From Oxyruncus cristatus (lineage: Eukaryota > Chordata > Aves > Passeriformes > Cotingidae), in contig VXAY01002880.1 in NCBI GenBank assembly GCA_013399855.1, forward strand, positions 627,004-691,003: 64,000 nt of DNA. Direction: 5' to 3'. Position numbers and translations under genes: made by a program. Below the pieces are notes generated by a model. The model saw nothing but the letters and a program-made list of their open reading frames with translations. It ran no database searches and was not told where the DNA came from. This document shows positions 44,856 through 55,749 of the stretch, in pieces; the stretch's first letter is position 1; every line of letters starts with the position of its first letter.

Positions 44856-47800
44856 TTCACGTGGCAATCATCTTCATTCCTTATTTACATTCTCATTGAA
44901 TGCCTCAAAGGTCTGAAATAATTTTGAAACTGACTTTCTTAACAAAAGCATTATCTATATTCTAAATATTTAAAGATTCTAAAGATTCTGTTCTATGTAT
45001 CTTCCATCTCTCTTCACTATATATTTTTCTGATTTTCCTATTTAAAACCAGACTTCCCTTCCTATACTTTTCCAGTTCTTCTTCAGAGAAATTTTTAAAA
45101 TTTGAATTTGCATGCATGATCATTCATCCCTGTTGTCTGCAGTACCTATTAAATAAGAGTAAATATTTAGGTTAAATGTATTTATAAATAGTACTTGGTC
45201 CTAATAATGTATTCTTTTCAATTTATCCATTTTTTATTATCTTCAGCTTCAGGAAGAGATAATCCCTCTAAATGGTACTACAAAGAAAGCCTTTGGAAAG
45301 AAATTGCCTTTAACTCATTTGTATTAAACTGCAAGGTGAAGAACTATTTTAGAATTTCTTTCACCTATTCCCTTGAATAATCCTTTTCACCAGTCACCCA
45401 GTAGCCCTCAACTTCTCTCAAGTGTTTCTTACAAAGCTGTGAAAAGATTTTATTGGCAGTTTTCACTTTTCTCCTCTGTCTTCTGGCCTCAATTTTTACA
45501 GTTTTACTGTTAATGTCAGAATTTTTTTTTTTTTTTTTACATTGTTTGGGAATTAATTCCACTTTTTGAAGGATGTATTACACTTTTAATCATTCCCTTT
45601 TTTCTTCTGTGTAACTATGTAAGCTTTTATTTTGTTCCTTAATTGTTCCTGTGAACTTCTGACGTGGTGTGTCTAACAAAGATTCTCTCACACTTGAATT
45701 TTACCCATTCTGCTACTTGTAGATTTGCCTGTACAGCATTCACATCTTTAACAAAGTTCCCCTCCTGAATTAAATATGAATGCGGTTGTTACCTGAAGTA
45801 GTAGTGAGTCATAATGGTCTCACCTTACTACAAATGTTGACGAGTTTGTATATCCCTCAAATCTTAAAAGAGATAGAAAATTAAAGAGTACCTAAATTGT
45901 AAATTCTTTTCCATAAAAATACCCCAGAGTCAGTTTATTTTCTATATGTTTTTTTTTTCTTAAACTGATGCAGGAGAAAGGGAAGAGAGGGAAGGCAAGG
46001 CAAGGCAAAGCAAGGTAGGATAAGCAGGGAAGGAGAAGGCAACGAATGTTGAGGTTCATTATTTCTTCAAAGTAGAATATGTTGGGTTTTTTTTGTTTTG
46101 TGATTTCAATCACTGTTAAATTCCCAAACATTTATCACTTCTTGCTTGTAATGATGACAAACTCATTTTCTCACTGCCTTTTCCAGGAAGCTCTTTATCC
46201 TCATAATAAAAACAAGAAAAAATGTTGGAGGAAGCTGAATAGATCTTTTTGCCTACACATACAAACTTGCTGGAAGAGCTATAGGTCACTGATGTGCTTG
46301 CTTAGCAACCCTGCTCAGGACAGCGTGCTCAGGGACAGCTGTGAATCTGTGTCTGCCTTTGTGTCCTTTCCTCATACCACCTCAGCTTTTTCTTTATGCT
46401 CTTCTATGTGACAGATAAAGAAACAGCAAACCCCATTTTGCACAGTTTGATTCACGCAGGATTCCCATTACCTATTCTTGCATGTATACTCCCCTTATTT
46501 ATTCTCTCTTCTCGGGAGACATCAGAGAAATGACTCATAGACAGAAGGGAGCACCCATCCAGTTATTCTGGGGGAAACTGAAAGACCCACTACCTGTTAA
46601 ATTATTAGCTCTGCTGCAGTTACTTCAATTCAAGAATCTAGTCACAACATGTAGGAAGAATCCTGAATCAGAAATTACTAAATTCAGAGCTATTGCTGTG
46701 AATCATGCTGTCTGTCATCTCAATGCAGGAATCGTCATTCTAGTGCTGCTCTCGGTATGCAGAAAGACAGTGGACTGTTTTAATTTAGAAGAAAATACCC
46801 CTTGCAAAGTGTGATTTTCATAAATATCTTAGACCAATAGGTGCCACCATTGCACTGTGACAGTAACAGAAAGTCTGGAAGAATAAATGAGAGGAACTCT
46901 TCTGTTTCATAGTTCAGAAAATGCATTTTCTGGGGGAAAAGAAGTAGGGGTTTTTTTGCCCCCCTTGGAAATAGCAATTTTGGGAATGTAATTTTGTTGT
47001 TGGGGTCCTTATTTCTTTTTGATTCCTTTCCTTTATTATTTTTTCCATCTGATTTATTCTAGCCACAGTGTCACAATCACAACCTTGACTTTTCTTTGTA
47101 ATCATTTGAAGCCTTTGATCAAAAGTATCCAAATGAATTAAGCTTTAGTAAACTGTGTGGATGTACCTTTGTGTCATTTTGCTGCTGAGCCAACACTACC
47201 ACAGAATAACTTCATTTGATTAATTTCTCATTCCTTTGGTGACCTACATGGGGCTGCTCTCACAGTCTTTTATTGGATTTTTTTAATGAAAATCACACTA
47301 GATACACAGTTGCAAGTTGCAGGGTACCATGGAATATTCTGCTGAGAACGGAATGTTTTGATATTGGTATGCATTTATTCCCACTGTAATGAATGGAAGT
47401 ATGTTTTTTGGATGTATTACTGACTTCTGTGTCCATACTGGAATACGTTTCGAAACCTCTGAGTATTATTGTTTGTTAGGTAAAGATTGAAGAAAGCAGC
47501 ACCCTTCACAGTTAGAAATTCTGAAACTTAATTATTGATCCATTTAGATGGCTTTAAAGTGTACTATGTTAGATGCAATTTATTTTCCTATTTGTAGGCA
47601 ACTGTAATATCATGCCACTGAGAAATGGCAGATGCACATATACTTGCAAAGCCAATTTAGATGATAATAAGGAAAGTTTCCTATACTGCCTAACTTACTT
47701 GTCTGAACCCCAATTTAGTTTGAATCTCCAAGATGAGAAGCAAAATATCAATATCTTTTCAGTTCTTATCTTGCTGCTCAGACTTCTAAATGAGTCAGCA

Positions 47801-49454
47801 ATTGTTGAAGGTTTGTGTGTAATTGAGATGGATGTAGAAAATGTGATAAAGCAACTTCACCTTGTAGTAATTATCAAATAATTTGCTAGCAGTATGACCT
47901 GGATTACACCAGACAACATAAAGATGAAAACACTTGCACTACTTTCTTCAGTTACTTAGTCTTAACTGCATGACTATACTTTATTTGGGTTTGTTTTGCT
48001 TAATCCTGTAATGTGTCACAACTGTGTTAGTTAGAATGCCCCACTCAATTACTTTCACATTGTATGGGTATCTAGGGAGCTGAATTCTTTCTCATTAAAA
48101 CCACTGGGTTTTCCATCTTTTCCATAAAACCACTGATCAGGGAAGAAAATCAGATCTGTATTGTTCCAAATCTTAGTGAGTCATTTCCAGCGTTATGAGG
48201 AGTGCTGGGGGAGACCACGAAAATACCACGTTTTTTTGGCAGAGAGCAGCCCAAAAACAGGACTTGCACAGATCAGTGGAGCTAATGTCTAAACCACTAT
48301 GAATTACTCAATAAAAAGAGCTTATTAACAAAAATTCATTTGTGCTATATCTCTGCCCTATCCAAACTAGGAATTCCATATCTTGGGGGGTTTTTTCCCA
48401 GTAAATTTATTCTAGCTCATGTATCTCTGAATTTCTTTTCCTACAGAAGGCTACTTGGAAATATGTGCAACAGTAAACTAAACAGGGCAAGGGAACATGC
48501 TGATACACCAGTATTGTACTATTTGCTCAAGTACAATTTGGCAGTTCTGGTCTTTGTCAGCAGCACTCCCCAGGCAGTGCCTGGCTGGTGTTAGCTCAGG
48601 AGAAAGGCACTGAGCCTGGAAGAGAGGGATCCAAGTCCAAAGAGAAGGAAATCTGAAATGTTTCAACACTGACAATTAGGCTTTGATTCAGAAAAGTCTC
48701 AGTCCCACTGACATGTTTTTATTTCATATAAAATGTTCCATGATGTACAAATTTTTCTTTGTTTCTGTCAGCTAACATTTTCACTAAAAGTATGTGTAGC
48801 TTTTGCTGAGGACCTTTCAGATTCTTCATCTGTCTGTCAGCTCCTACACCAGGAAAGGCAGGGCAAACCATCAGTAAACAACAGAGAAGCTCAATATTGA
48901 TGCAGAAGACAAGGTTAAAGGAAAAGATGAGTCCGGCAGACAGTGTAGGAGTGACCAAGCAAAAAAAAAAAAAATATGCCAAGCTGTCAGTTCTCTGTGG
49001 CATCTCACTCCAGGATAAGGGTAATAATGAAAGACCCTAAGCATACCAAAATACTTATCCTGGTCTGCTTTCCAGTCTGTGCTCTGGCCTGGAAAACCAA
49101 TTCTACTGCTTGAATGCTCACCCTTGCACCCAGCCTTTCCTTCCTAACTTGCATATAGGAAACCATCTATTTTTTCCAATACATCAAGACTTTTGTAAAG
49201 TGTTAAAAGGGTTTGCTTTTGTTAAGCAGTTCAATAGTTTTCCTACTAATTGCAACAATACGTCATAAAATAGTAAGCAGGAAAAATCTACAGTGTAACA
49301 CATTTCCAAACTCTGCTTGCAGTAAACACCAAAACAATCCCAAATCTTTAGTTCGGTGCATTAAATGTTGTTACAGAAGGCTTTCTGTCCTCTTTCAGTA
49401 GCATAGTTAAAGCTCTTCTAGAATATAGAACTGTGTTTTTGTCTTAAAGACAAA
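44856..49454. other. Anonymous sequence
   Basis: About 4.6 kb with no recognised gene or transposon. It has T-runs at 45522-45538 and 45950-45958, an A-run at 48960-48974, and a perfect 18-base palindrome at 46915-46932. The 110-codon frames at 46079-46411 and 46482-46814 (+) have no recognisable domain. Confidence 0.5.
45993..46015 (+). repeat. (GGCAA)n short tandem repeat
   Basis: Four to five GGCAA-type units with one variant (aaagc). Short microsatellite. Confidence 0.8.
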
Positions 49455-50252
49455 TGCTGGGGTGGAGACTCCAAAAAATGAGCCCTCTCTCCTTTTCACC
49501 AACACAGAGAGACAAAATGATATAAGAGATAAAAGTGAAAAAAAATAATGGTTTACTGACAAGAAATGTAGCCACAACAACACAAACACAATGGTTCAAA
49601 CTAGCAACAGGCAGGGATAGCCTACAGTCTCCTCCTTGCTCCCCTACCAAAATTTCAGGGACAAAAAGCAAAACCTAGGAAAAAACGTCTATCCACAAAA
49701 AGTTATGTTATTAAACTATCGGTTCACATCACCCGGCTAAGCTCAGGTCCCATTTGGTTTGGCAGCAAACTTGCAGGCTGTTGCTGGAGAAGGTGGCTCC
49801 TTGCAGCTTGGATGGGACTCATTCCTGCACGCTGCATAGGTATCTAGGGAGCTGCCTCCAACACCAGCATGGCTCAGCTCCACTCTGACTTGACTCCTCT
49901 CAGCTCCTGTGGAAGCAGCGTGGCACATGTCCAGCAGCAGGGACTCTGAAACGTCGTGGCTCCCTTTGGAGAAGTCCCCAGTGGGGGTGCATGGGAGGGT
50001 GCTGCTGTAGCTGTAGCTCCTGAGGGTGGCTCTGACAGTTTGTGTGTCTCTGTTGCCTGTCCAACCAACAAACATGAAGTCAAAGATGAAGAGAGTTCTG
50101 CTTCTGCCTCAGCAACCAGGACTACTGGTGCACGTGCTCCTTCTCCCACCTCTGCCCGGCCGTAGCGAAGGTTTCACTCTTAAAGGAAGGTTTTTTTCCA
50201 AAACAATGTTGGCAAAATGGAATAAAATCCAAAAACTATTTTAACCATGACA
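49455..50252 (-). mobile_element. ERV LTR (TGTCATGG family)
   Basis: The minus strand starts TGTCATGGTTAAAATAG at 50252 and ends ...CACCCCAGCA at 49455, giving TG...CA ends about 800 bp apart. The first ten bases match the LTRs at 9779 and 52956. The 5' two-thirds (49740-50170) is GC-richer, and the 3' part carries 'cagtaaaccattatttttttt' and 'cttttatctcttatatcattttg', typical of the end of avian ERV LTRs. No target duplication is evident. Frames of 90-110 codons here (49743-50149 -) are accidents. Confidence 0.65.
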
Positions 50253-51749
50253 GTTGCACACCATAAGAGACATTAAGGCTAAATTTAAAGGAGACTTTGT
50301 TAAAGCAAATCTTCTGAAAACGACAGGAGACATCGAAAATACGAAAGTTGTAAAATATTTTTAAATAAACATTATAGATTTTTGTTACTCTTGGACAGTC
50401 ATTTTAAACAACATTGTGATCCACTTTTGATTAAAATTATGATGTCACTAAGACAGCTGACATATAAAAATAAGTAAATCAGTTTTCTGTACTTCTAAAA
50501 TATATATCATTTCTCTTGCTAGACTTTGTGATTGGTAGTATTTTGAAGTAGTCTTTTGCTATTTTTCTCAACATTTTAAAGAAAAAATATTTTAAGCGCA
50601 TTATCCTGCCTTTTTTTTTATTATTATTATTATTATTTTCAGACTACAGTATCACTGGAAAGATTTACAAACTTTTTTCTGGGAAAAGAAGATCTTAGTT
50701 AATGGAGAATAATGTTCAGATCTCTTGTCTAAGTCCTTCTTCTGTATCTCTATATGTCTCTATCTCTCCTTTTACTTGGATGAATTTCAGGAAACATTTG
50801 GGCAAATGGTTCCTGTCATCAACATGATCTAATCTGATGTCTAAACCAAAATGCATTTCCAGGTTTAGCTGAATAGGAATTAGTTGGGTGCTTAACATAA
50901 ACAGACCGATTAAAGACTTATTTTGTGTCTATATGGTCCAAAACAGAATCTATCTTTCTTATCCAGTAAAGATCTAGGTAATCAGAATATTTATTGTACT
51001 GATATTCAATACCATATTTCTTGTAAACCTTCCTTGTGTTTAACTTCCAGGTACAGAGGGCCATATTCCCATCAGAGCATTTGGTCACATGGCAAAATCT
51101 TATGGAGTACTAAGAAACCTCAGACTCTTTCATATTAATAGGACACCAGGACATTGAGAGTTGAATGACTGGTATTAGTATATTTGTTTTTCAGGTGTCT
51201 GGGAGAAACCCTAAATGAATCAGCAGGAATCAATGCAGGTGCCCAAAGCGTAGCATCCCTCTCTTTCACTGTAATTACAGATGAGAAGTTTCTTCATGTG
51301 TGAAAAGCTCTACAAGAGGGTTTGCATAAGGATGCATTTGCTAGCTTTTGTGTTTGTTTTTGTTTGCTTTCAGGATCATTTGATAAGCTTTAGGCACTAA
51401 AAGATTCAGTGCACAGGATACTCTCATTCATGAGGGAAATTATTGCAATTTTATGGCAAAAATACCAGGTGCTGATAGCTGATTGGAGTTACACGGAGCA
51501 TGGTCTTAATCACGTTATTAATAAAACTTTGTTCAGCAGGGTTAACTCAGGAAACTTAGGAAAGTAAGTTTTCATGAAACTTTTCTGTTCTGAAGTTCTT
51601 CAGCCTTCAAACCAGGATCTTATGATGAAACATGAAAGAATTTTAATTTTTAAGGGAACTCTGCATTTGGATATTTTTTTCTGAAGCTCTCACTCAGTCA
51701 TTAGCCCAAGGTCAAATAAAGTTCACTTCTCTTTTTCGTTTACTGAGAG
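50253..51749. other. Anonymous AT-rich sequence
   Basis: No gene found. Includes the microsatellite at 50611-50638. Confidence 0.6.
50611..50638 (+). repeat. T-run plus (ATT)n microsatellite
   Basis: Nine T followed by about six ATT units. Confidence 0.92.
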
Positions 51750-52056
51750 TAGTAGTTTCAGTACTTGAAGGGGGCCTGCAAGAGAACTGAAGATGGTCTT
51801 TTGACAAGGGTGTGTAGTGCTGCGACAAGGAGAAATGGCTTCAAAACGTAAGAGCGTAGGTTTACATTAGATATTAGGGAAAAAGTCTTTGCTATGAAGG
51901 TGGCAAAGCACTAGAACAGAGTGCCCAAAGAAGTTTGGAAGCCCCATCCCTGGAAATGTTCAGGTTGGAAGGTGTGCTTGTCCACAGAGGGAGGGGTTGG
52001 AACTAGTTGATTTTTAGGGTTTCTTCCAACTCAAACCATTCTCTGATTCTGTGATT
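51750..52056 (+). mobile_element. CR1 LINE 3' end
   Basis: Contains 'agtacttgaagggggcctgca', 'gacaaggagaaatggcttcaaaac', 'catccctggaaatgttcagg', 'aggggttggaactagttgattttt', and the terminal 'cattctctgattctgtgatt'. About 300 bp; the segment between the 'gttcagg' and 'ttggaaggtgtgc' blocks is shorter than usual, so an internal deletion is likely. 5'-truncated; no coding content. Confidence 0.92.
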
Positions 52057-52179
52057 ATATGAATAACTATTCCCAGAGGTATTGCATGTTTCCCCATGGA
52101 AACTTTCCAATTCTGCCTGAAGAAGCTGGTTTTATATCATGTTTCACAGCTCTATACTGCATTAAATATTCACTAAGCT

Positions 52180-52305
52180 TTAGGAAAAAAATCCCCAAAC
52201 AATAAAAACCAAACCACCACCAACAAAAAACACAACAAAAAAACCCCCACCCAAAACAAACAAACAAAAAGCCCAACCAAAAAAACCTCAAACAAAACAA
52301 AAATA
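52180..52305 (+). repeat. A/C-rich low-complexity tract
   Basis: A stretch of about 120 bases almost free of G and T on the plus strand, made of irregular CAAA, CCAAA and AAAAC units. Confidence 0.85.
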
Positions 52306-52955
52306 GAACATGCTAATATTCACTTGTGGCAAGCATTTTCAATTTACATTTTCATTAAGATTTTGTTGAATTGTAGAGTTTTCTTCCCTTGGTTACAGTT
52401 TTTATTGGAGGTTGCTGATGTTCCTCATGAGAAGTCATTTTCATGTGTAAAAAGAATTTCATACCTGATATAGACATGAAAATGAAATCTCAGGACAATG
52501 TTAAATGAGAGAATTTTTTCTTTTTTTTTTTCTTTATTCCATTTTTTTCATTTGTGCAATTGGTTTTGTGCAAGACAAGCTTTCCTAGGTTGAATATCAG
52601 AAGCAATGTCTAGTCAACAAAGTCATTATTTTGCATTTTATGTTGAGATGTTTTATGTAGACTGATTCACCTTACCCATTATAGGTACAAGAAAATATTT
52701 AAATAAATTACATCCCCAGAAATAGAAGACAGACGATTACCACATGTTTACTTCATACCACTTACAGGAGGATAATATGGCCAACATTGTAAACAGCTAT
52801 CAGTCTTAAAAGAATAAGAATTTATACTTCAAGGTGATGCAATGTTCAGGATATTAGACTGTTATAAATTTTACATATTGTATGACACGGGCTTAGAGAA
52901 ACAGAGGCATACATTAAGAGAAGATTTGGTTTGTTTTAGGCAAACATTAAATCAG
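52306..52955. other. Anonymous AT-rich sequence
   Basis: Nothing recognised; T-run at 52522-52531. Confidence 0.6.
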
Positions 52956-53530
52956 TGTCATGGTTTAGCCCATTCCCCCAGTATTGGGGTAGGGAATGGT
53001 TGACTCCAGGTGAAATTGTGGCCAAGTAGCCAATCAAAGATTTTTGTGACGTCTCTACGAATGGTAAATTTAACAAACCGGAAAAGAAAGGAGTGGCGCA
53101 GAAGAAAATTCCAGCCTGAAGGAGAGCAGCACAGAACAAGAAATAGCTATGTAACCTCCAAGGTCAGTGTAGCTGGAGGGGGAAGGAGAGGCCCGGGGAA
53201 AAGACTTAAAAACTAAAATCCCTGCCACCTGTGGAAGATTATTTGGAGTGAAGAAACCTTTGTGTGTGCCATCCCCCACCCATGCCTGGGGCCTGGCCTG
53301 GCCCAGAGAGGGCAGGTATAGTTTGGGGCCAAGACTGAATCACCTGGAAACCTCATACAACAAGCTGCAGAAGAATTGCAGCCATGGAATGGTGGAGAAG
53401 CTGGTGGAGATGGCCCCTCTCCTTTGAGGGGCCGAGCCCCCTCACGACCTTGGGACTTTGTCCAAAAGCTGAGCCTAACACTAACCCCCTATACCGGGGG
53501 CCTGGTGCAATTGCAAACCAAATTGGTGAG
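52956..53530 (+). mobile_element. ERV LTR (TGTCATGG family)
   Basis: Starts TGTCATGGTTTAGCCCATT at 52956, 19 bases identical to the start at 9779. It continues with GC-richer sequence, a possible TATA-like 'acttaaaaac' near 53203, and 'cctataccgggggcctggtg' near 53490. The right edge is uncertain; the LTR may end anywhere between about 53490 and 53560. No 3' CA end or target duplication was fixed. Confidence 0.6.
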
Positions 53531-54344
53531 CTTGTGTTAGCCCAAGTGGTTAAGTGATCTCTAACTCTGCCTTGACTTTCACTTCCACAAAGCCTGCATG
53601 TAGGCTATGGGGCCTACCACCAACATTTTCAGAAAACCCATTGACTACCTCAGCTTTTTCATTAACAGGTACTCTCCCCACTGAGTAGTGGACATAAAGT
53701 TCCCGCAGTATTTCTTCTCCTTCCATAGTTTGTCTCCCTCTATAAGCTTGTCTTCCTGCCCTTGACATCTCTTCTCGGAGCTAACTCTCACTCTACTTTG
53801 GCTTTTGGATCTCCAACCCAGCACACACAAGCAGTGTCTCTGTGGCACTCCCCAGGTGGCCAGTTCTTGTCTCCACCCCTCTTGTACTTCCTTTCTGCAC
53901 CCAAGCTCAGTCAGGAGTTCCCTTATGCGCTGACCTTATGCCTCACCTGATAAAATTCCTGCATGTCAGAATTAATCTTTCTGTGTTTTGAGGATGTTAC
54001 TTGTGAATACCTAAAAAGCTACATAGACACAGTTCAGCATTGCTGCTGGGCCAAACTGGATCCCACAGGGAACTTTTTTTATTTACTGATAACATTACAT
54101 TTTATCACACTTGGCAGAGGGATATGCAAACTACAGGAAGAGGGGAATGCATGGAACTATTTAACACGCAGCTACACATTTTTCAAACTACACATTGTTC
54201 AAACTATTCCAACTCATCACGAACCAACAGCAACATACTGTTACTATTAATTAACTAATCAATACATAGTCCTTAAGTGGAACTACTATAAACAGTCCTT
54301 TTGCTTCAGAATTGCTTCTGCTTTCAGGTCTATGTAGCACGGTG
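53531..54344 (-). mobile_element. Possible CR1 ORF2 continuation, heavily decayed
   Basis: If the CR1 at 54345-54720 continues, its ORF2 should run this way on the minus strand. One frame at 53550-53768 contains 'PVNEKAEVVNGF', which recalls the 'EKAE..N.FF' motif between the endonuclease and reverse transcriptase parts of CR1 ORF2. Spacing is too long for a clean copy, so an insertion or a different origin is possible. Nothing else recognisable in this stretch. Confidence 0.3.
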
Positions 54345-54720
54345 TCGTTTCCTCAAAGTTAGTAGCTTCTTAGCATCTCCTTTTCTCTCTCGCTCAGGCC
54401 CCAAGGTCATTTGCTAAATTCTTTGGTTATTTCTGGTGCCATTTTGCTTTTCAGGACAGTCTCCCGTGGGATCTCACCAAGCAGAGCACTAAACAGGCTG
54501 GAATCCTCTCCAGAGGCTTGTGGTTGTAAATCCAATGTTTTTCTTGCTCATTTCTCTCAGAACCTCAAACAGCACTATCCTGTAGTAGCTGCAGTCAAGG
54601 TTGCCTTCAATAAGCACATCACCAAACAATTCTTCTTTATTCACGTGAAATGACCCCAGCACAGCTGCTCCCACAGATTCCCAGTATCAAATAATTGTTC
54701 TTGGTACTCAGTAGAAACCT
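54345..54720 (-). mobile_element. CR1 ORF2 fragment after the endonuclease domain
   Basis: The minus frame at 54489-54674 reads 'VNKEELFGDVLIEGNLDC' and on to 'LFEVLREMSKKN', matching the CR1 ORF2 segment at the end of the endonuclease part (VN.EGLVGDV...CSDHE..EF). A frameshift then moves to another frame that reads 'LFSALLGEIPRETVLKS', the next CR1 block (LF..LL..PW...L). The piece is dead: one frameshift and a lost downstream part. It is from the middle of ORF2, unlike the usual 3'-end CR1 fragments, so it is a remnant of a longer copy. Confidence 0.7.
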
Positions 54721-55487
54721 TGTATAAAGGTCTTCTCTCAAGGTTAGCAAGCCAGATGACAAAGGTATGTGTGTGTCTGTGTCACCCGTCTATTCATTAC
54801 TCACACAAATGGAGTCCCACTTGTTTGTGAGCCACAAGACTTCACTGTAGCACATATTCCGGTGAAAACGTATTTGTATGATTATCATTCTTCTAAGAAA
54901 TATTTTCATCTCATGAAAGTTAAAAAAAAAAGGAGGAAAAAAAGTAAATTAATTATGATGTAGAATTAATTTCTAATTTTTACATTATTTTCAACACAAG
55001 TATATAAAAATAATTTAAAAAATCATTCTTGTACATTTCCTCCTAGGCATAATTGTTTCAGGTTGAATATTGGGAGGGTACGTGGCATTTTCTTTTTCAA
55101 AATTTTTACTTTCATTGTATGCTTATTGAACTACACATATAAATTTTTGACCTCTAGATACGAAGCTGTATTAATCTAACTTAAAAAAGACTTCATATTT
55201 TAGATGCTAGCTGTCATGAAACGAGACATTTTTGTACTTCTCAGCTACGAAAAATACTGGGTTTTTAAGTTACAATTAAAAGAAAAAAAGTGAAAATATG
55301 GTTACAGTAAACAGTAAAATTAATTTGACTAAATGCTCTTTCTTTTACTTTGGTTAAAATGGTAGGAAGCTTATTATCCTTCCTGCTTCACCATAAAGAT
55401 GCAAAATTCAGGCTTTATTCAAGTAGAAAGCATTGAATTATACATAAGACATTATTCTGAATAACACCTGTGATTTAGTCAACTGTT
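54721..55487. other. Anonymous AT-rich sequence
   Basis: Nothing recognised beyond a short GT-rich stretch at 54763-54782 and an A-rich stretch at 54921-54945. Confidence 0.6.
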
Positions 55488-55749
55488 CAAAAACATGACG
55501 AGGTACAGACTGAGTGCCTACTTCCCAGGAACTGGCTGGACACTAGACATTGCATGCGGAATGAATGTACATAATAAACCTTTTTGCTTTGCTTCACTTC
55601 TCCATGTAGCCTTTGCTTTTCTTCATTAAACTGCCTTTACCTTGATCCCTGACTCTTTGATCTTATTTTCTCTGCTGTCCTGTGGAGGAGCAGGAGTGAG
55701 CAACTGTCTCAGTGGGCATTTAGCAGCCAGCCAAAGTCAACTCACCACA
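55488..55749 (+). mobile_element. ERVL-type LTR, 3' part
   Basis: Contains 'cttcccaggaactggctgga', 'ctttttgctttgcttcacttc', 'gcctttgcttttcttcattaaactgcctttaccttga', 'ggaggagcaggagtgagcaactgt', and the terminus 'cagccaaagtcaactcaccaca', as in the 3' half of avian ERVL-type LTRs. The 5' half is missing. An A-run (55759-55774) follows. Confidence 0.8.

Noticed and set aside
46482..46814. 110-codon plus-strand exon
   Set aside because: I looked for splice signals and a known domain and found neither convincing.
46915..46932. 18-base perfect palindrome as a binding site
   Set aside because: CAGAAAATGCATTTTCTG is an exact palindrome but isolated and AT-rich; no supporting context.
49743..50149. 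Two overlapping minus-strand genes of 91-110 codons
   Set aside because: They lie within the GC-richer part of an LTR, which opens frames on several strands by chance.
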